Below are positions 1 through 7,987 of a DNA stretch of 17,631 nt, piece by piece (within the stretch, counting starts at the first letter, position 1; each line of letters opens with the position of its first letter). The position numbers were made by a program, and so were the translations under genes. The notes under the pieces were generated by a model, which saw only the letters and a program-made list of their open reading frames with translations, had not been told where the DNA came from and searched no databases. The DNA comes from CAZUZD01 sp964624465 (GTDB lineage Bacteria > Planctomycetota > Planctomycetia > Isosphaerales > Isosphaeraceae), in contig CAZUZD010000108.1 of assembly GCA_964624465.1 (NCBI GenBank), forward strand, positions 1 through 17,631, read 5' to 3'.

Positions 1-165
1 GAGGATCTCGATGGTGGTCGTCTTGCCGGCGCCGTTGGGGCCGAGCAGGCCGAAGCACTCGCCGCGGCGGACCGAGAGGTCGAGGCCGCGGACGGCCTCG
101 ACGGGGGCATCGCGGCCGGGGTACGTCTTGGTCAGGCCTTCGACGCGGATCGCCAGGTCGCCCAT
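1..165 (-). CDS. ABC transporter ATP-binding protein, N-terminal part (cut by window edge)
   Basis: The first 55 codons of an ABC ATPase read leftwards off the window edge. The Walker A motif GPNGAGKTT lies at residues 42-50, preceded by the usual N-terminal strands (LAIRVEGLTKTYPG, then AVRGLDLSVRRGECFGL). This is the nucleotide-binding subunit that would drive an ABC pump in the inner membrane. The Q-loop, signature motif and Walker B lie outside, so the subfamily cannot be fixed; the look is of the drug/lipid-export type (CcmA/DrrA-like) often paired with ABC-2 permeases. The ATG at 165 is preceded by a GAGGG about 10 nt upstream. It starts 75 nt after the stop of the RND exporter gene on the same strand, so the two may be co-transcribed. 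Confidence 0.9.
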   Translation of the reverse strand, partial: MGDLAIRVEGLTKTYPGRDAPVEAVRGLDLSVRRGECFGLLGPNGAGKTTTIEIL

Positions 166-240
166 GAGCCGCCCGCCCTCGTGTCGCGGGCCCGGTCCGC
201 CCGCCACGATGGGGGCCGGCCCGTCGCCGCGAGGGCGATT

Positions 241-2748
241 CTAGCCGTCGGAGCCCGGCGCGACCACCCGACCGGCCTCCGCGCCCCCGGCCGACGCCGG
301 CACGCCTTCGGCCGGAGCCCCGTTCCTCGCGGCGGTCGCCACCGACACGCGGCTGGCCCCCGACTCCTCGCGACGCGCCAGCAGGGCCAGGCATGCGGGG
401 AGCAGCACGAGGTTGCCGACCGTGCTGCCCAGGGTCGCGATCCCCACCATGGTCCCGAAGTTGGCGAACGGCACGAACTCGCTGAACCGCAGCACCACGA
501 ACCCCGCCGCCACGGCCAGGCTCGACAGCACGACTCCGGGGCCCGAGACCTGGTAGCTCGCCAGCAGGCTCTGGCGCACCGAGTCGTGCTCGGCGCGGTG
601 GCGACGGTACTGGAGCAGGCAGTGGAACGTGTCGTCGACCGAGAGCCCCAGCGCCACGCTGGCCACCAGCGCCGTGGCCACGTCGAGCTTGATCCCCAGC
701 CAGCCGCTCAGCCCGAGCACCAGGGCCACGGCCAGCAGCGTCGGCAGGATCGCCAGCGCCGCCAGCCCCGGTCCGCGGAAGGCGATCGTGAGCATCAGCA
801 GGATGCCGGCCGCCGACCAGAGGAACGTGACCCACGACGACTCGATGACGCCGCGGGTCGTCTGGGTGAGCAGGTACGACAGGCCGGTGATGTACGCCGG
901 CCGTTCGGGGGTCTGGAAGGCCGGCTCGGCGGCGGCCAGCGCCAGGGCGGCGCGGAAGGTCTGCTCCTTGGCCAGCGCCGGCTGTGCCTCGGGCACCCGG
1001 ATGACCAGCCGCTCCCAGCCCACCGCCGACTCGGGACGCCCGCCGCCGGGGCGCGACCAGAAGCCGCCGAGCAGCGAGCCCTGCGGCGAGCGGTCGATGA
1101 GCTCGACCTTGCGGCGCAGGACCTCGGCCGCCTCGTCGGGGGGCAGGGCGGTGATCTTCCCCTCGGGGTCGAGCACCGTCGCCAGCGAGACCACGTTCGC
1201 GACCGACGCGACGCCATCCCGCTCCAGGCCCGCGATCTTCGCCCCCAGCGCGCGGGCCGCCGTGATCGACCCGGGCGAGACCGCGGTGGCGGCCGGCAGG
1301 ACCAGCGACACGACGCCGATGCCGCCCAGGCGGGCCTCGGTGAAGTTGTAGTCCTGGACGACCCGGGTGTCGGGCTTGAAGGCGTTGATGTAGTTGGTCT
1401 CGTAGTCCAGCCGTAGCAGGCCCAGGGTCAGCGGCAGCACGACTGCGGCCACGGCGGTCAGCACCCAGCCCGGGTGGTCGATCACCCAGCCGGTCAGCCG
1501 GTTGAGCACGGTAATCAGCCGCGAGGTCGAGCCGGGCCGCACGGGCCGTTCCAGTGGCAAGGGCGGGAGCATCGCGTTGGGGGCCAGGGCGATCGTCAGG
1601 AGCGCGGCCACCAGGGTGCAGGCGGCCAGCACGGCGCCGAACTGGAAGACGGGCACCACCCGGCTGGTGAGCAGGGCCCCGTAGCCGATGGCCCCGGTGA
1701 CGGCCGTCCAGGCGACCGGCCGGAGCACGGCGGCCAGCGTCTCGAGGCCGGCCGCCTGGCGGTCGAGGCCGCGGCGGCGGTCGTCACGGAAGTGGATCGC
1801 CAGGTGGCTGGCCGCCGGCATCGTCAGCACGATGATCTGCGCCACCAGCGGCCCGCCCGAGAGCGAGAGCCGCAGCCCCAGCGTCGCCATCACGGTCTCG
1901 GCCGCCAGCCAGACGGTCCAGCCGGCGAGGATCGGCACCAGCGCCCACCACGGGCTGCCGGTGATCGAGAGCGTGACCAGGCCGATCAGCGCCATGCCGG
2001 CGATCGAGAGCCGGCGGCCGTCCTGGTCGATCGCCGTGAACCCGTCGGCCAGCAGCACCGGCGGCCCGACCAGCGCCGGCCGCGCCGGCAGATTGTGCCG
2101 GGCGGCGAAGGCGTCGGCCGCGGCGCGCAGCGACGCGACGGTCGCCTTGGGGTCCTGCTCCTCCATCGGCTTGAGCCGCACGACCAGCGCCGTCGAGCGG
2201 GCGTCGGCCGTGACGACGGTGCCCAGCAGCAGCGGGTGCGTGGTCACGCTCCGGCGCAGGCTCTCCAGGGCCGGTCCGCCGGCGCGGCGGATTGCACCCC
2301 CGACGGTGAACGGGCTGTCCGCCTGGCTCAGCCCGGCCATGTTGCCGGCGAGGGCGTCGGTGAGCCGCTTGCGGAGGAAGCTGGGCGCCTTCTGGAGCGC
2401 CAGCAGGCCGTCGTCGACCTGCCAGAACAGGGGCATGCGGTCCAGCGACTGCACGTCGACCACGGCCGGGATCGTCGCCGGCGTGATCGACCCGGCCAGC
2501 TCGGCCAGCCGGTCCATGCCGGCGGGGGTGAGCAGCTCGGGGTCGTCGTAGGTCACGAACACGACGTTGTCGTTGCCGAAGGCGGCCGACGCCCGCTGGT
2601 AGTCCAGCACGGCCGGGTCGCTGTCGACGAAGAAGGCCGTCAGCGACTGCTCGTACCGGACGTGCCGGCCGAGCAGCAGGAGCGCCACCAGCGTGAGGAC
2701 GACGGCCAGCAGCGTCAGGTGCCGGGCCCGCAGCAGCAGGGCATTCAC
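241..2748 (-). CDS. RND/MMPL-family inner-membrane exporter, 835 aa
   Basis: A complete RND-superfamily transporter with the duplicated layout. It has a first transmembrane helix (about residues 8-27), a periplasmic domain (about 30-245), a block of helices (about 246-395), a second lone helix (about 427-446), a second periplasmic domain, and a second helix block (about 640-790). The segment ALGLSVDDTFHCLLQYRR in the second block is the acidic membrane motif seen in the MMPL/SSD/HpnN-like branch, where Asp residues carry protons. Such proteins export lipids or hydrophobic compounds using the proton gradient; the substrate cannot be told here. The start is GTG at 2748, with GAGG about 13 nt upstream; no ATG fits better. 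The C-terminal 40 residues are Ala/Gly-rich and look cytoplasmic. It lies 75 nt upstream of the ABC ATPase gene and 259 nt downstream of the thioredoxin-fold gene, all on one strand. The substrate is unknown; the family call is firm. Confidence 0.9.
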   Translation of the reverse strand: MNALLLRARHLTLLAVVLTLVALLLLGRHVRYEQSLTAFFVDSDPAVLDYQRASAAFGNDNVVFVTYDDPELLTPAGMDRLAELAGSITPATIPAVVDVQSLDRMPLFWQVDDGLLALQKAPSFLRKRLTDALAGNMAGLSQADSPFTVGGAIRRAGGPALESLRRSVTTHPLLLGTVVTADARSTALVVRLKPMEEQDPKATVASLRAAADAFAARHNLPARPALVGPPVLLADGFTAIDQDGRRLSIAGMALIGLVTLSITGSPWWALVPILAGWTVWLAAETVMATLGLRLSLSGGPLVAQIIVLTMPAASHLAIHFRDDRRRGLDRQAAGLETLAAVLRPVAWTAVTGAIGYGALLTSRVVPVFQFGAVLAACTLVAALLTIALAPNAMLPPLPLERPVRPGSTSRLITVLNRLTGWVIDHPGWVLTAVAAVVLPLTLGLLRLDYETNYINAFKPDTRVVQDYNFTEARLGGIGVVSLVLPAATAVSPGSITAARALGAKIAGLERDGVASVANVVSLATVLDPEGKITALPPDEAAEVLRRKVELIDRSPQGSLLGGFWSRPGGGRPESAVGWERLVIRVPEAQPALAKEQTFRAALALAAAEPAFQTPERPAYITGLSYLLTQTTRGVIESSWVTFLWSAAGILLMLTIAFRGPGLAALAILPTLLAVALVLGLSGWLGIKLDVATALVASVALGLSVDDTFHCLLQYRRHRAEHDSVRQSLLASYQVSGPGVVLSSLAVAAGFVVLRFSEFVPFANFGTMVGIATLGSTVGNLVLLPACLALLARREESGASRVSVATAARNGAPAEGVPASAGGAEAGRVVAPGSDG

Positions 2749-2926
2749 GGTGGTCGAGGTCCTCGGGCGGGCCCGACGCCGGGGCCGGCCACCGGCCGGA
2801 TCATCCGGGCCGGGGCCGCCGCGACGGGTCGCGACCTCCGTTGTAGGGCGAACCGCGCGCCGCGTCGAGGCCGCGATCGATTCGAACGCCCCCGGGCCCG
2901 CCCCGGCTCACCCCCCAACGCCGACA

Positions 2927-2958
2927 GGCCGGCTCCCTCCGAGGGGGAGGGGCCGGCC
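2927..2958 (-). terminator. GC-rich hairpin downstream of the thioredoxin-fold gene
   Basis: A strong stem: GGCCGGC at 2927-2933 pairs with GCCGGCC at 2952-2958, and CCCTCC at 2935-2940 pairs with GGAGGG at 2946-2951. There is one bulged T (2934) and a 5-nt loop. That is 13 base pairs, starting about 50 nt past the stop codon at 3008 in the direction of transcription. No T-run follows, so it could be a hairpin-only terminator or an mRNA 3'-end stabiliser. If it terminates, the RND gene would need its own promoter. Confidence 0.5.
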
Positions 2959-3007
2959 CGTGAGGCGTGCCGGTGGCGGCGGTCGGCCGGGGGGCCGACC
3001 GGCCGGG

Positions 3008-4996
3008 TCACTGCTTGAGGTTCAGGCCCACCGGCTTGGCGGCCAGCGGCTTCTCGAGGTACTTCTCGACCTCGCTGGCCTTGCGGATCTTGTGGGTGAT
3101 GACCCCGCCCTGGGGATCGACCAGGAACATCGTCGGCGTCGAGATGATGCCGAACTCGGTCGCCAGCCGGCTGTCGAGGGCGCCCGCCTCGAAGATCACC
3201 GGCCAGGGCAGGCTCTTGCCCTTGAGGAAGGTGTCGAGCGCGGCGCGGTCGGCGTCGAGGTTGATCGAGAGCACCTCGAACCCCTTGTCGCGGTACTTGC
3301 CGTACAGGGTGGCCAGCTCGTCGACCTCGCGGCGGTCGGGCTCGGTCATCGACATCCAGAACAGGACGACGGTGGTCTTGCCCTTGAGGTCGGCCAGGCT
3401 GACCGCCTTGCCGTTGAGGCTGGGCCCGGTCAGGGCCAGCGGCTTGCCGTCGAGGTCGATCCGCTTGAGCGCCCCGGCGGCCCGCTTGCCCTGCTCGGTC
3501 TCGGCGTACTGGCCGGCCAGGCGGGTGTAGAAGGTCCGGGCCTGGTCCTCGGCGTTGTTGAACTCGTGGACCGTGGCGAGCTGGTACAGGACCTCGGGCA
3601 CCTCGTCGCTGGTGGCGTAGGTCTCGAGGAAGGCGTTGAGCTTCTTGACCGACTCCTCCTGCGCCGTCTGAATGTTGGCGCCGGGCTTGTCGGCCTCGAG
3701 GTCGAAGTCGGCGAGGATCTTGCGGTAGGCGGCGAACGACCCGAGCTTGCCGCCCTGGCCGATCAGGTCGTCGAAGAGCTTGGCGCCGTCGGGGTACAGG
3801 CCGGTCTTGTACGCCTCGGCCAGGTCGTGGACGACGAGCTTGTAGAAGTTGAGCTTCGACTCGGGCGTGCGGGCCGCGGCGATCAGCTCCTTGAGGATCG
3901 CGATCCGGTCCAGGTGCCACTGCGCCAGGGCCTTGGCGCCAGCGTCGGGGCCCGGGGACTTCGCGTCGTGCTCGGAGAGCCTGGCCATCAGCTCGGCGGG
4001 CACGTCGTTGGCGGTCGACTCGGCCGGGGCCGCGTCGGTGCCGAAGAGCTTCTGCCGCAGGCTGCCGGCGGCCACGCTGCTGGCCTCGGGCTTCGTCGGG
4101 TCGACGGCGCCGGGGAGGTTCAGGAACTTCCAGGTCTCGCCCACGCGGACCAGCTCGGGCACGTTCAGGTAGGCCAGGCCGCGGGGGTCCGCCTTCTCGC
4201 CGCCGTTGACGAAGATGACCGCGTTCTCGTAGAGCAGGATCTCGGGGCCGGCGCCCTCGGCGGGGATCACGTGGGGCATCATGCCGTCGAAGCGGCCCCA
4301 GGTCGTCTGGTTGTTCCAGCCCTTGAGCGACTTCTGGAGCTCGACGACCTGGGCGCGCCGGCCGGCGGCGCCCTCGACGGCGTCCTTGGCCACGGCCTCG
4401 GGCAGGCCCAGCGCCTTGACCTCCTCGGGCTTGATCATCACCGACTCGAGCAGCGGCAGGTCGCCCCCGATGATCGCCTGGACCAGGACCTTGCTGGCCT
4501 CCTCGGCCGAGATCCGCTTCCAGCCGACGATCTTGCCCGCCTTGACCTCGCCGACCCGGGTGCCGCCGGTGTTCAGCCAGCGCACCTCGTCGAGCGCCCC
4601 GTCCTCGTTGGTGTCGATCTCGCGATACACCTCGAAGCCGTCGCGGTAGTAGCTCCACTGGTCGAGGTGGGTCGTCGGCTTGGGGTCGTTGTCACGCTTG
4701 CTCACGGCCGCGTTCGTGTCGACGAACCGGCGCAGGAGCTTGCCCTGGCCATCGCGGACCGCGAACCCGATGGGCACCTTCTTGCCGTCGGCGCCGTCCT
4801 TGAAGACCTGGTCGACCTTGCAGGCGGCGACCTCGTCCTTGCCAGCGGGGGTGTCGTATTCGACGCCCGGGATGCTCGGCTTGAAGCCGTTGAGGATGTA
4901 GGCCGCGTCCTGGGCGGCGGCCAGCGTCGGGGCCAGGGCCACCAGGGTGGCGGCCGCCCACAAGGTCCGATGAGCCCGCATCAGGGTCGTCTCCAT
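3008..4996 (-). CDS. Secreted TlpA/AhpC-TSA-like thioredoxin-fold protein lacking the CxxC motif, 662 aa
   Basis: A signal peptide (residues about 6-28, ending LAAAQDA) sends the protein across the inner membrane. An EF-hand-like loop follows (DTNEDGALDE) in a region with the planctomycete-style context 'EVRWLNTGGTR'. The middle is a long helical stretch with a TPR-like segment near residues 465-515. The C-terminal 140 residues are a TlpA/AhpC-type thioredoxin fold: 'VVLFW' at 542-547, a cis-proline in STPTMF (P621), and the beta strand FLVDPQGG. The two redox cysteines are absent: after FW (546-547) the active-site turn reads MSMTEPDR, so T551 and D554 sit where C-x-x-C is normal. It is therefore unlikely to be a disulfide reductase and may be a binding or scaffold domain. 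The ATG at 4996 is chosen because the signal peptide follows and GGTGGA lies about 8 nt upstream; an ATG at 4981 is possible. Confidence 0.85.
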   Translation of the reverse strand: METTLMRAHRTLWAAATLVALAPTLAAAQDAAYILNGFKPSIPGVEYDTPAGKDEVAACKVDQVFKDGADGKKVPIGFAVRDGQGKLLRRFVDTNAAVSKRDNDPKPTTHLDQWSYYRDGFEVYREIDTNEDGALDEVRWLNTGGTRVGEVKAGKIVGWKRISAEEASKVLVQAIIGGDLPLLESVMIKPEEVKALGLPEAVAKDAVEGAAGRRAQVVELQKSLKGWNNQTTWGRFDGMMPHVIPAEGAGPEILLYENAVIFVNGGEKADPRGLAYLNVPELVRVGETWKFLNLPGAVDPTKPEASSVAAGSLRQKLFGTDAAPAESTANDVPAELMARLSEHDAKSPGPDAGAKALAQWHLDRIAILKELIAAARTPESKLNFYKLVVHDLAEAYKTGLYPDGAKLFDDLIGQGGKLGSFAAYRKILADFDLEADKPGANIQTAQEESVKKLNAFLETYATSDEVPEVLYQLATVHEFNNAEDQARTFYTRLAGQYAETEQGKRAAGALKRIDLDGKPLALTGPSLNGKAVSLADLKGKTTVVLFWMSMTEPDRREVDELATLYGKYRDKGFEVLSINLDADRAALDTFLKGKSLPWPVIFEAGALDSRLATEFGIISTPTMFLVDPQGGVITHKIRKASEVEKYLEKPLAAKPVGLNLKQ

Positions 4997-5379
4997 ACGC
5001 CATTCCACCGGGGGGACGCTCGAGGGCCCGCCCCGGTCTGCTCCTGCCCGCCTCACAGCCGTGGCCCTGGGGCCCGCAGGCTGGTCCGTCGAGGGTCGAC
5101 GGCTGCATCGGTTCTGGCCATCGTCGCGCAGCATCGCTAGCGCGCCAAGGCCACCCGACGTCCCTGCTCGATTTCATCGGCACGACCGCCCGATCGGCTC
5201 CAGCCCGCACCACCGATTCCAGCGCCGCGACCGGCGTGCCGGACCATCGCGACCGCGAGCCCACCACCCGGATGCCGTCGCAGGCTCCCTGGAGTACAGT
5301 CGTTAGGGACGCTCACCCCGCCGGTTTCCCGGCCGTCCCGATGCCCCGATGGCCCCCCGACCCCCGAGGCTCGCCCGCC
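4997..5379. promoter_or_regulatory. Divergent intergenic region (383 bp) with a perfect short hairpin and a -10-like box
   Basis: This stretch separates the divergent thioredoxin-fold gene (minus) and hydrolase gene (plus) and must hold both promoters. TACAGT at 5295-5300 resembles a -10 box for the hydrolase, 80 nt before its ATG, though no good -35 is seen. A perfect hairpin, CCGTCGA-GGG-TCGACGG, lies at 5086-5102 and would be in the leader of the minus-strand gene. Open frames here have no recognisable domains and I call no gene. Confidence 0.35.
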
Positions 5380-6405
5380 ATGGCCGACGTGCGAAACGCC
5401 CCAGCCTACCCCGATCATGCCAGGCTCCTGGTCGTGCGCGACGGCCAGGGTCACGAGCGACCGATCACCAGCCGGGCCGACTGGCAGGTGCGGCGGGCCC
5501 ACATCCAGGCGCACCTGCAATCGGTCATGGGGCCGCTGCCCGGCGGCGAGCGCCGGGTGCCGCTGGAGCTGCGCGAGGGGGAGAGTTTCGCCGAGCCCGG
5601 CTACACCCGCACGGCGATCGACTTCGCCGTCGAGCCCGGGGACCGGGTGCCGGCCTGGCTGCTGACGCCGGTGGGCCGGCCGGTGCGGTCGTGCCCGGGG
5701 GTGCTCTGCCTGCACCAGACGGTTGCCATCGGCAAGGACGAGCCGGTCGGACTCGGCGGCAAGCCGAACCTGCGGTACGCCGCCGAGCTGGCCCGCCGGG
5801 GCTACGTGGCCATCGCCCCCGACTACCCGAACTTCGGCACGTACCGGGTCAACCCGTACGACCTCGGCTACGTCAGCGCCTCGATGAAGGGGATCTGGAA
5901 CCACCAGCGGGCCGTTGACGTGCTGGCGGCGCGTCCCGAGGTCGACGCGGGCCGGCTCGGGGTGATCGGGCACTCGCTGGGCGGGCACAACGCGCTCTTC
6001 GCCGCCCTGTTCGACGAGCGGCTCCGCGCCGTCGTCAGCTCGTGCGGCTTCAACGCCTTCCCGCAGTACTACGGCGGCAACATCGCGGGCTGGTCGCACG
6101 CCGGCTACATGCCACGGCTGCGAGCGAAGTATGACCTCGACCTCAAGAAGGTCCCGTTCGACTTTCCCGAGCTGATCGGCGCCCTGGCCCCGCGGGCGTT
6201 CTTCACGAACTCGCCCACGGGCGACGCCAACTTCGCCGTCGAGGGCGTGCGGACCTGCCTGGACGCCGCGCGGCCGGTCTACGAGCTGCTCGGCGTCGGC
6301 GAGCGGCTCCGGGCCGAGTTCCCCGACGCCGAGCACGACTTCCCGGAGCCCCAGCGCCAGGCGGCCTACGCCTTCCTCGACCGGCACCTGGCCGCCGCCC
6401 GCTGA
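5380..6405 (+). CDS. Alpha/beta hydrolase, dienelactone-hydrolase/acetyl-xylan-esterase-like, 341 aa
   Basis: A serine hydrolase of the alpha/beta fold. The nucleophile elbow is GHSLGG with S199. The probable acid is D282 in SPTGDANF, and the probable histidine is H319 in DAEHDFP, in the right order and spacing. The oxyanion-hole strand is GVLCLHQTVAIGKDE (about 107-121), and the YVAIAPDYPNFG segment (142-153) is typical of large-cap esterases related to AXE1 and dienelactone hydrolase. The likely reaction is hydrolysis of an ester; the substrate is unknown. The ATG at 5380 is chosen because similarity-like sequence begins there and GAGG lies about 11 nt upstream; ATG 5341 or 5236 would add a Pro/Arg-rich tail with no signal peptide. 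No export signal is seen, so it probably acts in the cytoplasm. It converges on the DUF1501 gene with only 29 bp between stop codons. Confidence 0.85.
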   Translation: MADVRNAPAYPDHARLLVVRDGQGHERPITSRADWQVRRAHIQAHLQSVMGPLPGGERRVPLELREGESFAEPGYTRTAIDFAVEPGDRVPAWLLTPVGRPVRSCPGVLCLHQTVAIGKDEPVGLGGKPNLRYAAELARRGYVAIAPDYPNFGTYRVNPYDLGYVSASMKGIWNHQRAVDVLAARPEVDAGRLGVIGHSLGGHNALFAALFDERLRAVVSSCGFNAFPQYYGGNIAGWSHAGYMPRLRAKYDLDLKKVPFDFPELIGALAPRAFFTNSPTGDANFAVEGVRTCLDAARPVYELLGVGERLRAEFPDAEHDFPEPQRQAAYAFLDRHLAAAR

Positions 6406-6407
6406 CG

Positions 6408-6425
6408 GGCCGCGGCCGGCGCCGG
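6408..6425. terminator. Overlapping palindromes between convergent genes
   Basis: The 29-bp gap between two convergent stop codons contains two overlapping perfect 10-bp palindromes, GGCCGCGGCC (6408-6417) and CCGGCGCCGG (6416-6425). They could fold in transcripts from either side. There is no T-run, and the palindromes leave little loop, so termination activity is uncertain. Confidence 0.3.
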
Positions 6426-6434
6426 TGCGAGCGA

Positions 6435-7634
6435 TCAGGCGAACAGCTCGGCCAGCGGTTCGGCCAGCGGGCCGGAGTCGAGCGTCGAGCCGTCGGGCCG
6501 GCTCGGCGGCCGGTGCGGGTCGAGCCCGAGGGCGGCGTGCATCGTCGCGTACAGCTCGGCCGGGGCGACCGGGCGGTCGACGGGCTCGGCGGCGTGGGCG
6601 TCGGTCCGGCCCAGCACGCGGCCGCCGGCGATCCCGCCGCCGGCGAGCACCGCGCTCCAGGCCGAGGGCCAGTGGTCGCGGCCGCCGTGGGTGTTGAGCC
6701 TCGGCGTGCGGCCGAACTCGCCGGTCGCGACGACCAGGGTCGAGTCGAGCCGGCCCCGCGCGGTCAGGTCGTCGATGAGGGCGCAGAACGCCCGGTCGAA
6801 GCTCGGCAGGACCGAGTCGCGGTAGTCGGCCAGCGTCGCGAATGGCTCGCGGCCGTGGGCGTCCCAGCTCGGGCCGCCGAAGACGGTCGGGTACATGTTC
6901 ACCACCACGACCCGCGCCCCGGCCTCGACCAGCCGCCGGGCGCGGAGGCAGTTGCGGCCGAAGTCGGTCGCCCCGTATGCCTCGCGGTCCCGGGCCCGCT
7001 CGGACGAGACGTCGAGTGCCGCAGCCAGGCTCAGGTCCGCGTCGTCGGCCAGGCGCGGCTCGAAGGCGGGGCCGAGGTCGCCGGCCGACTGGCCGTGCGA
7101 GACGGCGACGCCGGTGTGCCCGATCGGCCCCGGCAGCATCACGAACGGGGCCACGGCGCCCCGGCTCCCGAGCTGCTGGGCGGCGACGGCGCCCAGGTGC
7201 GGCCAGGCGGCGGCGCCGGAGTCGAGCCGGCCGGTCTGGATCAGCTGCTGGCCGGTCTCGTGGATCGGGGCAGCGTCGTGGTTCAGGGTCCGGACCAGGC
7301 TCACGCGATCGAGCCGCTGGGCGAGCCCCGGCAGGCCGGCGCCCAGGCGCACGCCGGGGATGCGGGTGGCGATGCTGCCGAGCGGCCCGCGCACGTCGGC
7401 GGGGGCGTCGGGCTTGGGGTCGAAGGTCTCGAGCTGGCTCGGGCCGCCGACGAGCATCAGCAGGATCAGGGCCGGCTCGTCGCGGCCAGACCGGCCGAAG
7501 GCGGAGCCGGAACCGCCCCAGCCCAGGCCCAGACCGAGGGCACCCGCGCCGCCGGCCCGCAGGACGTCCCGCCGCGACCAGCCGGTCCTCGGACCCGGCG
7601 TCGCACCCCACCCGTTCGCGTTCTGGGCTGCCAT
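6435..7634 (-). CDS. DUF1501 family protein with Tat signal, 399 aa
   Basis: A member of the DUF1501 (sulfatase/alkaline-phosphatase fold-like) family that is greatly expanded in planctomycetes. The N-terminus has a twin-arginine signal, SRRDVLRAGGAGALGLG (R21, R22), so the folded protein is probably exported. Family landmarks are LMLVGGPSQLETFDPKPDAP (about 60-79), the VVNMYPT and GEFGRTPRLN strands, and GGRDHWP near the C-terminus. Its biochemical role is not established for the family. The ATG at 7634 is set by GGAGGA 8 nt upstream. Family members often sit next to a DUF1549/DUF1553 cytochrome-like gene; none is in this window, so it looks solitary. It is divergent from the TolC-like gene and converges on the hydrolase. 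Confidence 0.9.
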   Translation of the reverse strand: MAAQNANGWGATPGPRTGWSRRDVLRAGGAGALGLGLGWGGSGSAFGRSGRDEPALILLMLVGGPSQLETFDPKPDAPADVRGPLGSIATRIPGVRLGAGLPGLAQRLDRVSLVRTLNHDAAPIHETGQQLIQTGRLDSGAAAWPHLGAVAAQQLGSRGAVAPFVMLPGPIGHTGVAVSHGQSAGDLGPAFEPRLADDADLSLAAALDVSSERARDREAYGATDFGRNCLRARRLVEAGARVVVVNMYPTVFGGPSWDAHGREPFATLADYRDSVLPSFDRAFCALIDDLTARGRLDSTLVVATGEFGRTPRLNTHGGRDHWPSAWSAVLAGGGIAGGRVLGRTDAHAAEPVDRPVAPAELYATMHAALGLDPHRPPSRPDGSTLDSGPLAEPLAELFA

Positions 7635-7726
7635 GGACTGGATCCTCCGCCACGCCCCACGGGGCCGCACCCCGGTTGATCCGCCGGCGGCGGGCTCCGG
7701 CCGGGCCGGTCTCTGATCTGGGGGAC

Positions 7727-7755
7727 ATCTCACCAGAAGCGTAGGTCGCGGGCAA
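7727..7755 (-). promoter_or_regulatory. Candidate promoter for the DUF1501 gene
   Basis: Read on the minus strand, TTGCCC and TGAGAT are spaced by 17 nt. Each matches the sigma-70 consensus at four of six bases. It is a by-eye match in a GC-rich background. Confidence 0.3.
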
Positions 7756-7852
7756 CCGCCGCGCGGGCCGTTCGCGGCGCGGTCGGGTCGTGCTGGTTGT
7801 GAGGATCGGTGCGGGGGTGAGTCACGGGGTGGGGCAGTCGGGCTGCACGTCG

Positions 7853-7872
7853 GGATCGGGGGGGCCCGATCC
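7853..7872 (+). promoter_or_regulatory. Perfect 8-bp stem-loop in the leader of the TolC-like gene
   Basis: GGATCGGG (7853-7860) and CCCGATCC (7865-7872) form a perfect stem with a GGGG loop, 115 nt before the TolC-like ATG. It could be an operator or a leader hairpin. A second copy of the CCCGATCC word occurs about 35 nt later. Confidence 0.3.
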
Positions 7873-7987
7873 ATGGGGACGAACAGGCTTTCTCGCGAGG
7901 TCCCGATCCCCGGGGGCCGTCGGGCCGGAGGTCCGACAGCGGTCGCGAGCGGGCTGCCATCGAAAGCGCCAGGAGGGTGAGGGCACC

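Larger units (their letters stand above)
7635..7987. promoter_or_regulatory. Divergent intergenic region (353 bp) between DUF1501 and tolC-like genes
   Basis: This region must hold the promoters of both flanking genes. For the minus-strand gene the best candidate is TTGCCC (7750-7755) - 17 nt - TGAGAT (7727-7732), about 95 nt before its ATG. No equally good pair was seen for the plus-strand gene. No coding sequence is supported here. Confidence 0.35.

Noticed and set aside
181..3018. Two long plus-strand open frames (181-1416 and 1474-3018) opposite the RND exporter gene.
   Set aside because: They are rich in Arg, Gly, Gln and His with no domain or ribosome site, while the minus strand encodes a well-formed membrane protein.
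2693..5140. An 815-codon open frame on the plus strand opposite the thioredoxin-fold gene.
   Set aside because: It lies antisense to a gene with clear domains and reads as low-complexity Leu/Gly/Asp/Val sequence, as expected from a mirror of GC-rich codons.
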